A stretch of 64,000 nucleotides of DNA from Acidobacteriota bacterium (GTDB taxonomy: Bacteria > Acidobacteriota > Terriglobia > Terriglobales > Acidobacteriaceae), in contig JAJZBZ010000002.1 of assembly GCA_021846275.1 (NCBI GenBank), positions 372,001 through 436,000 of the forward strand. The letters are read 5' to 3'. The notes under the pieces were generated by a model. The model saw only the letters and a program-made list of their open reading frames with translations. It did not search any database and had not been told where the DNA came from. The translations under genes and the position numbers were made by a program. Of the stretch, positions 51,095 through 60,440 are shown piece after piece (position 1 is the first letter of the stretch; every line of letters begins with the position of its first letter).

Positions 51095-52943
51095 CTCGTT
51101 TCGCCTCGTGCGCTCCGTGCAGATTGCTGCGCTACTGGCGGCTCTGTCACTGGTTATTGCAGCGGGATCGACAAGCCACTTGTCCGCCGAACAATCGCGT
51201 TCCGATTCTGCTCCGTCACTCGAAGTGGTCCGCCGATTATATGCCGCCGGGGACTGGAGCGGCGTGATTGCGGCTGTGCCGTTGCCGCGCCGCGGCGGGC
51301 CGTCTTCCCGTAAGGCAACCCCACTGCCCGATGCGTTGCTCCTGCGCGGCCTCGCGCTGGCTCATCTGAATCGCCTGGACGAGGCGGGCACAACGCTGAG
51401 CCTGGGTGCGCGGGTGTACAGCCGCGATGCGCGTTTCCCGACGGAGCTGGCCGGCGTGCGCTATCGCCAGAAAAACTACGCGGCAGCCGCGCGACTGCTG
51501 CGGCGCGCGCTGCGGCTCGATCCTGGCAACAATCCAGACAGCCGCTACGCGCGTAATTTTCTGGGAACGGTCGAGATGCTCGAAGGCAACACGGAAGCGG
51601 CGCTCGAAGCGTGGAATCCCGTTGGGCGTCCGGTGCTGGCCGACGAGCGCGTAGCGCCCACAGGCGCGCTGCCGCCGCTGCTGCTCGATCGAGTCTTCCC
51701 GTTCGCGCCGGGCAGCGTCTGGAGCGAGCGGCAGTATCGGCAGACTGCATCCGAGCTTGCGCTTCAGCCGCTCTTTGCGGCAACGTCCAACGAGCTGCGC
51801 CCGCTCGCCGATGGCCGCTTTAACCTGCTGGTGCATGCGGTGCCGCATCCATCCTGGCGCGGCGAGCCGGTGGCAAGCACCATCAGCGCGCTGCGCGGCT
51901 TGCCCTATCAGGCCGTTGATCCGGAGTTCTGGAATCTGGGCCACACGGCCACCAGCCTCACAAGCTATCTGCGCTGGGATGCGCAGAAGCGCATGATTCT
52001 CGCTTCGCTCGGCGCGCCGGTGCATTCGCCGGATCAGCGCGCTCATCTGGACGTGGACGCGCGCAATGAGAACTGGAATCTGGCGCGCACGCTGGTAGTG
52101 GAAGGCACAAGGACGCAGCCCGTCGTTGCCGCGAACACCGGGCTGAATCAGGAGCGCGTCGTTGTCGGCGCGGGGCTGGACGAACTCTTCGGCTGGCGCT
52201 GGCTGTGGCGGACCGAGGGTGAGTTTTCGAGCAGACGTTTTCGCTCGGAGGCTGGATTGCCGACGGGCACGGCGTATTTTGTGGACAGCTCCGCCGTGGC
52301 GCTGCGCAGCGGACTGCGCGCGCATCTGGTCGATGTGCCGGACGAGCGCCTGCGCGTGGACGCCGAGGCCGCAGTCGAGGCGAATCGCTATTTCACTGCG
52401 CCGCTGACGCATGCCGTGCGCTTGACCGGCGGCGTCGACGAGCGATGGCTGCCGGAGTCCTCCGGCGACAGGTATCGGCTGCATGTCCACGAGCGCGCGG
52501 GCGAGACGCTGGGGCGGATTCCGTTCGACCAGCTCTGGATGCTCGGTTTTGATCGCGACAATCCGCTGTGGATGCGCGGGCACAACGGACTGGTGAACGG
52601 CAGAAAAGGTGCGGCTCCACTGGGCACGCGCTATCTGCTGGGCAACGTGGACTTCGACCGGCTGCTCTGGCGCGATCCGTTTCTCTCCGTGCGCGTGGGG
52701 CCGTTTCTGGATACGGGACGGATTTATGGCGCGGCGGAACAGGTGGCCGCGAGCGGCGCAGTCGCGACGAGCGGTGCGATTCCAGCCGCTCCCGCCGGTC
52801 CACTCTTCGGTTCTGCTCGATGGATGACCGACACCGGCATGCAGGGGCGCGTGCGGCTCTTCAGCGGATCCGTGCTGGTGATGGGCTGGGGACACGACCT
52901 GCGCTCGGGCGGCGACACGTTCTACTCGGCGATCAGCTACTGA
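51036..52943 (+). CDS. TPR plus outer-membrane beta-barrel protein
   Basis: Up to 635 residues. Start uncertain: the ATG at 51036 has GGAG 8 bases upstream but overlaps the C39 gene; GTG at 51108 sits just before the hydrophobic signal (IAALLAALSLVIAAGS). Residues about 60-200 are TPR-like (ALLLRGLALAHLNRLDEAGTTL; NYAAAARLLRRALRLDPGNN). The rest is strand-rich and resembles an Omp85-type barrel, with LGTRYLLGNVDFDRLLWRDPFLSVRVGPFLDTGRIYG and ending FYSAISY. With the PA2779/PA2778 pair it probably forms one envelope unit. Confidence 0.7.
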   Translation: MTGHCWLFRGRPRRTLTRVSSFRLVRSVQIAALLAALSLVIAAGSTSHLSAEQSRSDSAPSLEVVRRLYAAGDWSGVIAAVPLPRRGGPSSRKATPLPDALLLRGLALAHLNRLDEAGTTLSLGARVYSRDARFPTELAGVRYRQKNYAAAARLLRRALRLDPGNNPDSRYARNFLGTVEMLEGNTEAALEAWNPVGRPVLADERVAPTGALPPLLLDRVFPFAPGSVWSERQYRQTASELALQPLFAATSNELRPLADGRFNLLVHAVPHPSWRGEPVASTISALRGLPYQAVDPEFWNLGHTATSLTSYLRWDAQKRMILASLGAPVHSPDQRAHLDVDARNENWNLARTLVVEGTRTQPVVAANTGLNQERVVVGAGLDELFGWRWLWRTEGEFSSRRFRSEAGLPTGTAYFVDSSAVALRSGLRAHLVDVPDERLRVDAEAAVEANRYFTAPLTHAVRLTGGVDERWLPESSGDRYRLHVHERAGETLGRIPFDQLWMLGFDRDNPLWMRGHNGLVNGRKGAAPLGTRYLLGNVDFDRLLWRDPFLSVRVGPFLDTGRIYGAAEQVAASGAVATSGAIPAAPAGPLFGSARWMTDTGMQGRVRLFSGSVLVMGWGHDLRSGGDTFYSAISY

Positions 52944-53655
52944 TGGAGCGCGCCGACGATGCGCGCGCCGAGCGCCGCGCCATCCATCCAGATGCCTGCA
53001 TCAGCAGCGCCGCCAGCGCCGAGGCAACCACAACGGCGACGAAGTGAGCCTTCTGTTTCTCCTGCGCCTGGTAGCCGAGTCCATGCGCGACGGCCAGCGC
53101 AAAGGCTGCGTAATTCCAGCGCTGGAGCCGCTTCCAGCCCGGCGTTCCCAGCCGCCGCAGCGCCCAGTCACTGGAGGTGGCCAGGAGCAGCGCAATCAGC
53201 AGCGCGCTCACGAGGCCCGTGTAGTTATTGAAGCCGAAGAGATCGTGGCGCAGCGGAAAGCGATGACCATGCTCCCACGGGCCATAGACGTAGTAAAGCC
53301 ACGGACGACCGCGCAGGTGGACGCACTGGCCGATGACGGTGTGCGTGAGCGCGAGCAGACCGGCCCAGATGCCCGCATCGCGCCGCAGGTCGCTCGAAAC
53401 CGGATTCCTGCGGCGCAGCAGCACGTTCCACGGGCCGGTGACAAGCGTGAAGGCAAGCAGGACCAGCGCAGGATAAGCGGTCGAAAAACTGAGCCGCGTG
53501 ATGCGGTCCGGATACGGTCGCGTGATGGAGAGCGAGGCGACGGCAACGGCGCTGAGCACGGCAAGCGGCAGGTGATGTGCAATCAGCCTGCGTCGCATGC
53601 GCGCGCTGAGCCACCGCGGGAACTGCAATTTTGTCGCACTGCCGTTTTGCGCCAC
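52933..53655 (-). CDS. Ferric-reductase-like transmembrane heme-binding protein (YedZ/MsrQ-type)
   Basis: 240 residues with about six membrane helices. Conserved His residues are spread over them: ALTHTVIGQCVHL, WEHGHRFPLRHDLFGFNNYTGL and ALAVAHGLGY. This pattern matches the heme-binding ferric-reductase-like domain of MsrQ/YedZ. No MsrP partner and no flavin/NAD domain are adjacent, so electron source and target are unknown. Ends overlap the convergent TPR-barrel gene by 11 bases. Confidence 0.75.
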   Translation of the reverse strand: MAQNGSATKLQFPRWLSARMRRRLIAHHLPLAVLSAVAVASLSITRPYPDRITRLSFSTAYPALVLLAFTLVTGPWNVLLRRRNPVSSDLRRDAGIWAGLLALTHTVIGQCVHLRGRPWLYYVYGPWEHGHRFPLRHDLFGFNNYTGLVSALLIALLLATSSDWALRRLGTPGWKRLQRWNYAAFALAVAHGLGYQAQEKQKAHFVAVVVASALAALLMQASGWMARRSARASSARSISS

Positions 53656-53748
53656 AGAACCAGCCTGATGCGAAGGATGTCGAGTGAGTCCACCGGGGCC
53701 TTGCGATGTGCTTCGTCTATACCGGATCGTACAACCCGCTCGTGATTC

Positions 53749-53771
53749 GCGGCCTTCGCAGGGAAGGCCGC
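53749..53771. terminator. GC-rich hairpin downstream of GH27 gene (possible terminator)
   Basis: Perfect 9-bp stem GCGGCCTTC/GAAGGCCGC with a 5-base loop, 26 bases past the GH27 stop codon. No clear T-run follows on either strand, so intrinsic termination is uncertain; it may be a 3' stabilising hairpin. Confidence 0.4.
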
Positions 53772-53796
53772 AGGTGAGGGAAGGGATCGAAAAAAA

Positions 53797-55005
53797 TCAG
53801 GCCGCCGGATGGTCGAGCCGAACCATGAGCACGTCGTGCGCACCGAGTTCGATCGGCATGTTGTCCGTGAGCGTGACCGATTTGCCTGTCCACAGGTCGG
53901 TGCCGGTCTGTGTGCCGCGCAGGCCGAGCTTGTCGAGTTGCAGATGGAACGGGTGCGTCGAGTAGCGGCTGCTGCCGTTGTCGATGATGCAGACGGCCAT
54001 GGCTCCGCCGCTCAGATTGCGCTGCCAGACCTCGAACTCACCCTCGGCGTAGGCGCGATGGCCCTGCTCGCCGAGCTTGTCCTGATCGACGGCGATCACG
54101 GCGCGGTTCATCAGGATCGCCGAAACCTCCGGCTTCATGTGCGCCAGATCGTTGCCGGCCAGCAGCGGCGCGGCCAGCATGGCCCAGAGCGAAAAATGGC
54201 TGCGATCCTCGGCCAGCGAGAGCCTGCCGTTGCCCACCTCGAGCATGTCGGGATCGTTCCAGTGGCCCGGTCCGGCATAGCGTTCCAGACCATCCTGGCT
54301 GAAGCCGATCTTGGCGATGCGGTCCCAGGTGGGGTTGATGTCTCCGGTGGTGCGCCACAGATTGCCACCGACAGACGCGCCCCACTCCCACACGGCATCC
54401 CAGCCATACTGGCACATGGAGAGCACCATCGGGCGGCCCGTGGACTCGATGGCGTGGCTCATCTTCGCATACGCTTCGTGCATCAGGCGCATCTGTGCGG
54501 CGTGATCGTTCGGCGCCTGCTTCATCATCACGGCGGGAATGAAGCTGCACAGGTCATACTTCACGTAGTCGATGCCCCAGGCGGCGTAGGTCTTCGCGTC
54601 CTGCTCCTCATGGCCCAGCGAGCCAGCGTAGCCGGCACAGGTCTTCGGCCCCGGCGAAGAGTAGATGCCGATCTTCAGCCCCTTGGAGTGGACGTAATCA
54701 GCCAACGCCTTCATGTCCGGAAATTTGCTGTTGGTCTGGATCACGCCGTTCGCGTCGCGCTGGCCCTCCCAGGTGTCGTCAATGTTCACGTAGACGTATC
54801 CGGCGTCCTTCATGCCGGTCGAGACGAGCGCGTCGGCAGCGGCGCGGACATCGGCGTCCGTCACTTTGCCGGCGAAAAAGTTCCAGCTATTCCAGCCCAT
54901 CGGCGGCGTCTGAGCCACGGGCGTCTGAGCCACGGAAGCCGGAGCGGTTGCCACGATTGCGGCGACCATGCAGGCCGCCACAGCCCAAAGTTTGTAAGTA
55001 CGCAT
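53797..55005 (-). CDS. Glycoside hydrolase family 27 alpha-galactosidase, secreted
   Basis: 402 residues from ATG 55005 (GGAGG about 10 bases upstream). Signal peptide ends near SVAQ, followed by a duplicated AQTPVAQTP. TIM barrel begins PPMGWNSWNFFAG and VYVNIDDTWEG. Nucleophile Asp in YVKYDLCS (151), acid/base Asp in RTTGDINPTWDRI (222), and GHWNDPDMLEVGNG-type strand. C-terminal beta domain from about 315. Cleaves terminal alpha-galactose from plant oligosaccharides such as galactomannan. Stands alone, like the GH31 and GH92 genes. Confidence 0.95.
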   Translation of the reverse strand: MRTYKLWAVAACMVAAIVATAPASVAQTPVAQTPPMGWNSWNFFAGKVTDADVRAAADALVSTGMKDAGYVYVNIDDTWEGQRDANGVIQTNSKFPDMKALADYVHSKGLKIGIYSSPGPKTCAGYAGSLGHEEQDAKTYAAWGIDYVKYDLCSFIPAVMMKQAPNDHAAQMRLMHEAYAKMSHAIESTGRPMVLSMCQYGWDAVWEWGASVGGNLWRTTGDINPTWDRIAKIGFSQDGLERYAGPGHWNDPDMLEVGNGRLSLAEDRSHFSLWAMLAAPLLAGNDLAHMKPEVSAILMNRAVIAVDQDKLGEQGHRAYAEGEFEVWQRNLSGGAMAVCIIDNGSSRYSTHPFHLQLDKLGLRGTQTGTDLWTGKSVTLTDNMPIELGAHDVLMVRLDHPAA

Positions 55006-55119
55006 CGTCGTCAAGCCTCCAGAAAAGACGGTGGAAGAAAAGGTTTCCATCCCGACGCCGAATTGTAGCACCGCGCAGGCTGTGCGCGCCGCTGCCGCGT
55101 AATGCGCCGTCAGATTCCG

Positions 55120-55626
55120 TTACGGTTTCCCGCCCTGCTCGCGCCTGCGATACTCGCCGCTCTTGCCGCCCGATTTTCGTTCGAGCTGGATTTGGCGTAT
55201 GACGATGGATTTATCCAGCGCCTTGGTCATGTCGTAGACCGTGAGCGCGGCCACCGCGGCCGCCGTCAGCGCCTCCATCTCGACGCCGGTGGGGCCGGTG
55301 GTGGCGACGGTCGCCTCAATCCGCACGCCGTCGGCGACGATCTCCGCTGTCACATCGGCGTGGGTGAGCGCGAGCGGATGACACATGGGAATCAACTGCG
55401 CCGTCTGCTTCGCCGCCTGGATGCCGGCAAAGCGCGCCACCTCCAGCGGATTGCCCTTGGGATTCCGCGGCAGCGCGCGCAACACCTCGGCGGAAAGCTC
55501 CACAAAGGCCGAGGCCGTCGCCTCGCGCCGCGTCGCCAGCTTGTCGGCGACATCGACCATCGCCGCCTGGCCAGCCGCGTCAAAGTGGCTCAGCTTCTCC
55601 GTCCTGCCAGCCTTCGATTTGCTCAT
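55120..55626 (-). CDS. moaC: Cyclic pyranopterin monophosphate synthase MoaC
   Basis: 168 residues from ATG 55626, where homology begins. Second enzyme of molybdenum cofactor synthesis, converting the MoaA product to cPMP. Seen: LSHFDAAGQAAMVDVADK, NPKGNPLEVARFAGIQAAKQTAQLIPMCHPL and VEMEALTAAAVAALTVYDMTKALDK, with the catalytic Lys and Asp positions retained. The usual DMCK is DMTK. No moaA/moaE in the window; the gene is solitary, as often found in this phylum. Confidence 0.96.
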   Translation of the reverse strand: MSKSKAGRTEKLSHFDAAGQAAMVDVADKLATRREATASAFVELSAEVLRALPRNPKGNPLEVARFAGIQAAKQTAQLIPMCHPLALTHADVTAEIVADGVRIEATVATTGPTGVEMEALTAAAVAALTVYDMTKALDKSIVIRQIQLERKSGGKSGEYRRREQGGKP

Positions 55627-55873
55627 GATGGCTAGTATAGGAGCTTGCCGCGGAGGCATTCCATTCCACGCAGCGAAGTTGCCAGGAAGTGAAAGTCGGA
55701 TCGCCATCAGGCAAGGAATTTTGTTGATTTCCCATCCGAACCACGCTACCGTTCAGGCAGTTCGCTCTTGCGGTGTTGTTCGCCTGCGGATGCAAGAGGA
55801 TGCACGGTATTCCTTTCCCGGGCTGCGCGTTCGTTCCCCTTGGTTCCTTCGCTTGCACATTTTCCGGAGACCC

Positions 55874-56620
55874 GTGACCGTCCCCCGAGTCCAATTCCGA
55901 TTTCACACGCTGTTTCTGTGTCTGTTTGTCATCGCCGCATTTGGCCACGCCGAGGCTCATGCGCAGAGGAAGACCCGGCAGACGGACCTTGCGTTGAGCG
56001 GCTTCGGAGCGTTTACCGGAGCAGCAACCAATCTGAGCAACGGTGCGGAAGCACAGATCGCCACCAGCGCTGGCGGCGGATTGCTGGAGTTTCGCCAGAT
56101 TCGCAGTGGACTGGTGGGTTTTGAGGGCACCTATTCGCTGCAACGCGCGAACCAGTTCTTCGACTACCAGGGGGCGATTCCGTTCCTTCCAGCCTGCATT
56201 CATGCGCCATGCATCGCAGGGAACACTGGTCCCTTCATGACCTCGGTTTCCGCCATGACCCATGAGGTCAGCGGCGACTGGATATTCTCGACAACAGAGA
56301 AGTCGGTGCGGGTCTTCGCGCTGGCGGGGTTGGGCGCGCGGATCACTGTGCCAACCAGCAGCCCGAGTGGCGCGCAGACCTCAACCTCAGCAACCCTGAG
56401 CTACATCTACGGCCTCGGCGCGGACTGGCAGTTTCTCCCGCGATGGGGCCTGCGTGTGCAGTATCGCGGAGATATTCACCAGATGCCTGCCGTTGCCAAC
56501 GCGCTGGTCCTGCCGTATTCGACCAGCGCGGTGGCACCGGGCGCAGCTACGCCGCTGAGTTCTCCCAGCGGTTACGAACACGATGCCGAGCCGATGATCG
56601 GCGTCTACTACCGATTCTGA
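55874..56620 (+). CDS. Small outer-membrane beta-barrel protein
   Basis: About 248 residues from a GTG at 55874 with GGAG closely upstream; longer in-frame starts run through implausible sequence. Signal peptide TLFLCLFVIAAFGHAEAHAQ. The mature part alternates hydrophobic/polar strands (LALSGFGAFTGAATNLSNG, GGGLLEFRQIRSGLVGFEGTYSL, YIYGLGADWQFLPRWGLRVQYRGDIH) and ends MIGVYYRF with a terminal Phe, as outer-membrane barrels do. Two Cys (ACIHAPCIAG) may pair in a loop. OmpA-like/OmpW-like 8-stranded barrel is likely; function unknown. Confidence 0.72.
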   Translation: MTVPRVQFRFHTLFLCLFVIAAFGHAEAHAQRKTRQTDLALSGFGAFTGAATNLSNGAEAQIATSAGGGLLEFRQIRSGLVGFEGTYSLQRANQFFDYQGAIPFLPACIHAPCIAGNTGPFMTSVSAMTHEVSGDWIFSTTEKSVRVFALAGLGARITVPTSSPSGAQTSTSATLSYIYGLGADWQFLPRWGLRVQYRGDIHQMPAVANALVLPYSTSAVAPGAATPLSSPSGYEHDAEPMIGVYYRF

Positions 56621-56643
56621 AACATTGTGCGCGCCAGCCTGCG

Positions 56644-57585
56644 TCAGGCCGTCGCGCTGTCCACCAGCTTCAATCGGCTGGCGGAGCGGCTGGGGCGGTG
56701 GAGATAGCTCTTGGCCCGATGGGTGATCGCCAGCTTTTCCCGGCTCAGCAGCTTGCGGAGCTGTGTGCGCGCGTGCTCGCTCCACGGGCCGGTGCGGTCC
56801 AGGCGCAGGTACTGGTGCCAGTGTTCCAGCGCCCTGCGCCGTTCGCCCTTGTGCTCGTAGGCCATGGCCAGGTTGTAGTGCGCGTCGGCGTAGTCGGGCG
56901 CGAGGCGCAGTGCGGTTTCGTAGGCCAGGATCGACTCTTCGGAGCGCTTCAGCTCGTCGAGGACGTTGCCCAGATCGAAGTACGCCAGAACATAGCTCGG
57001 ATCGATCTCCGTGGCGCGGCGATACAGTTGCTCGGCAACCTTGAATCGCCCGGCGTGGTAATGAATGGTGCCCAGGTTGATGAGCGCTGCGGGGAAGGCC
57101 GGAGCGACTTCGAGGATGTGCGCGTAGAGGTCGATGGCCTGCACGTGGTCGCCGACTTCTTCGGCCTGGATCGCTTCAAAGAAAAGCTGCTGCACGCCGC
57201 TTTCGAGCGCACCCGGAGCCTCGGCGATGGCCTGCATCTTCGGCTTGTCGGTCTGCGGCTCGAAGTCAAAGACAAACTGGCGGCGGATGGGATCGACGAT
57301 CGAGCCTTCGGTGCGGAAGACGAGCCGTCCGCCGGCGGGAACAACTGTCGATTGCTGGAGTGGCTCGGCCAGGCCGCTGACCGCGCGCATCGCCTCGACC
57401 GAGCGGCGGATTGAAGCCGGTCGCATGCGCTGACTCTCCAACTGGCGCAGCAGACGAAGCTGGCTCAGTTCGGCGAATCCGTATTCTTCCCTGCTGGCGA
57501 TAAGTCCTGAACGCTCCCACTGCTGAAGCTGGCGGCGGGTGATGCGCAGAATCCGGAGAACGTCCTGGCGGCTGTAGCGGGTCAC
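56644..57585 (-). CDS. MerR-like HTH plus TPR protein
   Basis: 313 residues from a GTG at 57585 (AGGTGG upstream). N-terminal MerR-type winged helix: TRYSRQDVLRILRITRRQLQQWERSGLIASREEYGFAELSQLRLLRQL. A middle segment of about 60 residues precedes at least four TPR units from about residue 140 (AIDLYAHILEVAPAFPAALINLGTIHYHAGRFKVAEQLY; DYADAHYNLAMAYEHKGERRRALEHW). No typical MerR ligand domain. It could bind DNA and a protein partner through the TPRs. Convergent with the barrel gene. Confidence 0.82.
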   Translation of the reverse strand: MTRYSRQDVLRILRITRRQLQQWERSGLIASREEYGFAELSQLRLLRQLESQRMRPASIRRSVEAMRAVSGLAEPLQQSTVVPAGGRLVFRTEGSIVDPIRRQFVFDFEPQTDKPKMQAIAEAPGALESGVQQLFFEAIQAEEVGDHVQAIDLYAHILEVAPAFPAALINLGTIHYHAGRFKVAEQLYRRATEIDPSYVLAYFDLGNVLDELKRSEESILAYETALRLAPDYADAHYNLAMAYEHKGERRRALEHWHQYLRLDRTGPWSEHARTQLRKLLSREKLAITHRAKSYLHRPSRSASRLKLVDSATA

Positions 57586-57752
57586 GTGTCCACCTTTCGG
57601 CCGGATTATCGTCTCCGCCTCAGGCCATGAGGCGATTATGCCAAGAGTATGCTGGCTTGCGCGCAGAGAAACAAGCTGCAAAGCATAAATTTCTGTGGAT
57701 CACTAGTACCCAACCAGATACACGCTGCGAAAATGCCTGAGCGAAGGTTTGC

Positions 57753-59726
57753 TCAGGGCAGAGGTCGGTCGGTCCAGAGGGTCTTGTCGGCGATCGTCTG
57801 CACCGGATAGAGGCGGCCGGGGAGCAACTGCTCGACGCGGCTGCGGTTGGTGTCCTGCGCAAAGAGCCAGTGTCGCGGACCGTGGCCCCACTGCTGGACA
57901 AGCTGGTCTTCGGTGAGGAATATCTTCGGCGCGTCCGGGTAGCACGATCCCCAGAGCAGCGAAGAGCTTGCGCCGTGGACCAGAAGCGCCGGGCGGCCAA
58001 AGAACTGGTGCGTATAGAAGATGACGGACGAGCCGTCGGACTGGTCGCCGAAGAGGATCAGATCGTCGGCAGGCGAGGCGTCTCGAAGCAGCGTGTCGGC
58101 GATGGGCCGTGAGCTGAGCATCGGCTCAAAGCGGGCAAAGGCGATGTGAGCGGCCACCAGGAACATCGCGCCGGTGAGGGCGACGGCCGTGGTCGCGCCC
58201 GCGTTGCGTCCGCGCAGGCGCAGAACCAGTGCGAGCACCGGGCCGACGAGCAGAATGACGGCGGCGAGTGCGGCGGGCAGGCGAAGCGCGGCAAACGAGG
58301 GTCCGGTCAGGTCAAACAGGTGCGAGGTCGAAAGCGTGTAATCGCCGACGGCCCGATGCGCCAGCAGCGTGCCGATGTCGGCGACGCGGGGCAGCGTGCG
58401 CGAGGTCCAGAGTCCCCAGCCGAGAGCAAGCGCGGCGACCAGGCCGAGCAGGGCGAAAATCTGATGCCCGGCAAGGATCCACGGGCGACCGCCAAGAGTG
58501 TCCTGACCACGCTCGATCGACTCTTCCAGACCGGCGAGCATGACGCTGATGAGCATGATCATGGGAATCCAGGCCGGCCAGGTGTAGTACTCCTGATTGG
58601 TGGAAAGCGCGAAAAAGCAGAGCGTGAAGACGGCGAAGAAGCCGAGCAGCCAAGCCGAACGGCTGCGGAATTTCAGGCCCAGGACGTAGGTGGCCGCGTC
58701 CTCGCGCACAGCATGGTCCAGATAGAAATCGACCGTCTGTCCGGCATCGCGGCGCAGGTGCTGGAGCCAGGCGTGGCGCGTCTTCCAGGCGACCATCAAG
58801 GCGGCGGGCAGGAACAGGCTCCAGGGGAAGAGCCAGACCAGATGCGCCAGCCAGTACCAGAGCTGCGGCATGCGGTTGTAGTCGTGCGGATAGCGCGTGC
58901 CGAGGAAGCGGAAGACGTGCTCGTTGAGAAAGTAAAAGTACCAGAAGCCGTGGACGTGGCCGGGCGTGGGAATGTTGCCGACGGGATGGCCCTGGTCGGG
59001 ATTGCGCAGCCCGGCCAGGACGTGCCACGGCGCGGCGATGAGCAGAAACAGCGCGAGGCCGGAGAGCGGCTTCGCGCGCCGCCAGCGCCGCCACTGGCCG
59101 CTGACCAGCATCATGGGAACGGCGGCGCCGAGGAAGAAGACGGGAGCGATCAGCCCCTTGGCCAGCATGGCCAGCGCGAGCAAGGCCCAGCAGAGATAGA
59201 AGCGCGCCGGGCGCAGGCTCTCAAAGCCCGTCAGGAAGCAGTAAAGCGCGCCAAGCAGCAGAAAGGTGAGCAGCGCCTCCGGGATGTAGAAGCGCGTGTA
59301 GAGAAACGGGCCGATGGACGTGAGCACGCCGAGGCCGGCATAAAACCCGGCGCGCTCGCCCCAAGCCCGGCGCGTCCAGAGCCAGGCCAGCCAGGCGCAG
59401 CCCAGCACGGCAAGCACGTTGGGCAGGTGAGTGGCAAAGACATTTTCGCCGAAGATTTTGTAGTCGAGCGCGACCAGCCAGTAGGGCAGCGGCGGCTTTT
59501 CGAGGTAACGGATGCCGTTGATCTTCAGCGTGACCAGGTCGCCGGTCTCGGCCATGTGCGCCGCAGCCTGCGCGTGGCTGGCGTCCACATCGTCGAGCAG
59601 CGGCGGCGTGAAGAGCGACGCGACGTAAACTCCGAGAAAAAGAACGAGAAACAACGTCCAGACACGGCCAGCGGAGAATCGCGGCGCGGGAACTGGCGTC
59701 GGCTCGGAGATCACGGAGTTTGCCAT
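57753..59726 (-). CDS. GT39/ArnT-like membrane glycosyltransferase
   Basis: 657 residues with roughly a dozen membrane helices. N-terminal DDVDASHAQAAAHMAETGDLVTLKING and the following RYLEKPPLPYWL carry the conserved acidic pair and the EKPP motif of polyprenyl-phosphate-sugar transferases (ArnT/PMT, GT-C fold). A periplasmic C-terminal domain follows (about 530-657). It would move a sugar from an undecaprenyl carrier to lipid A, a protein or a glycan. No arn genes nearby, so the donor sugar is not known. Solitary gene. Confidence 0.88.
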   Translation of the reverse strand: MANSVISEPTPVPAPRFSAGRVWTLFLVLFLGVYVASLFTPPLLDDVDASHAQAAAHMAETGDLVTLKINGIRYLEKPPLPYWLVALDYKIFGENVFATHLPNVLAVLGCAWLAWLWTRRAWGERAGFYAGLGVLTSIGPFLYTRFYIPEALLTFLLLGALYCFLTGFESLRPARFYLCWALLALAMLAKGLIAPVFFLGAAVPMMLVSGQWRRWRRAKPLSGLALFLLIAAPWHVLAGLRNPDQGHPVGNIPTPGHVHGFWYFYFLNEHVFRFLGTRYPHDYNRMPQLWYWLAHLVWLFPWSLFLPAALMVAWKTRHAWLQHLRRDAGQTVDFYLDHAVREDAATYVLGLKFRSRSAWLLGFFAVFTLCFFALSTNQEYYTWPAWIPMIMLISVMLAGLEESIERGQDTLGGRPWILAGHQIFALLGLVAALALGWGLWTSRTLPRVADIGTLLAHRAVGDYTLSTSHLFDLTGPSFAALRLPAALAAVILLVGPVLALVLRLRGRNAGATTAVALTGAMFLVAAHIAFARFEPMLSSRPIADTLLRDASPADDLILFGDQSDGSSVIFYTHQFFGRPALLVHGASSSLLWGSCYPDAPKIFLTEDQLVQQWGHGPRHWLFAQDTNRSRVEQLLPGRLYPVQTIADKTLWTDRPLP

Positions 59727-60440
59727 CGATAGTCTGTCCTGAATCGCTGCACGGAATCGTAGCTTGAGATCAGTAGCGAATCGATGCGGCTATCTCAGGA
59801 TAGCAGCAGCGTCAGGATTTTCTGAGCTTGAGTTTGCGGGAAGCCGCCAGCGAGGAAACGGTCAGGCGGAGATTGCCGGAGGCGGGCGGGGAAGACTGGT
59901 CGAAGTTGGCTCCGGAGCAGAGATTTCTGCCCACAAGCGCATCGAAAAGGATTCCCAGTCCATCCGGCTGCATGGAGTAAAATCTGGCAAACAGTTGATT
60001 ATTAGTCAGATAAGTGACTATTTGTTTGCGTTTTCGTCAACAGGAAAGGTTACCCAGGGGGGAGGGGGGTGGTATTTATTTTCTTGCCAACGTAAAATTG
60101 GCGAAATGTTTACGAGTTAGTTATCTCGGATCGCCGCCCGGCACGTCGGCTGCGACAGTCGATATGCCGACCCATTCCGCCTGGTGACAGTAAGTATGGC
60201 ACAGAACGAGTGGGAGGACAATCCTGACGACAGTCTCCTCGTCCATCGGCCTATCGGGCGGACGGCCTTATCGCCAGAACCTGATCCCGTCCCACGCTTC
60301 TGAAACCAAACATACGAGGGCGGAGCAAAGGGAACTCCGTAACTTACCCATTCTTTCTGAAACACCCGGCACGCTGAAACTGTGATTTTTCTTTGCCGCA
60401 ATCCGCTCCGCGTGAAATTCTGGTTTGTTGAGTCAACTGT
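59727..60440. other. Long intergenic region (contains repeat element copy 2)
   Basis: About 700 bases between divergent GT39 and LD-carboxypeptidase genes with no supported coding region. It holds the second copy of the dispersed hairpin element (60048-60203, listed separately) and presumably both promoters. The remaining sequence shows no tRNA, CRISPR or clear sigma-70 boxes. Confidence 0.65.
60048..60203 (+). repeat. Dispersed intergenic hairpin element, copy 2
   Basis: Core 60048-60120 starts GGTTACCCAGGGGGGAGGGGGG and TGGTATTTATTTTC. Next come the hairpin TTGCCAA-N7-TTGGCGA (60084-60104), TTAC and GTTAG. A second stem GTCGGC/GCCGAC with a 15-base loop (60145-60171) replaces the GCCTGC/GCAGGC of copy 1, with an identical loop length. 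It ends GACAGTAAGTATGGCACA. Same orientation as the copy at 19176. Confidence 0.75.

Noticed and set aside
58146-59732. Long plus-strand frame opposite the GT39 gene, and similar ones at 215-2215 and 14959-17310
   Set aside because: All are charged, low-information mirror translations of clearly recognisable minus-strand genes.
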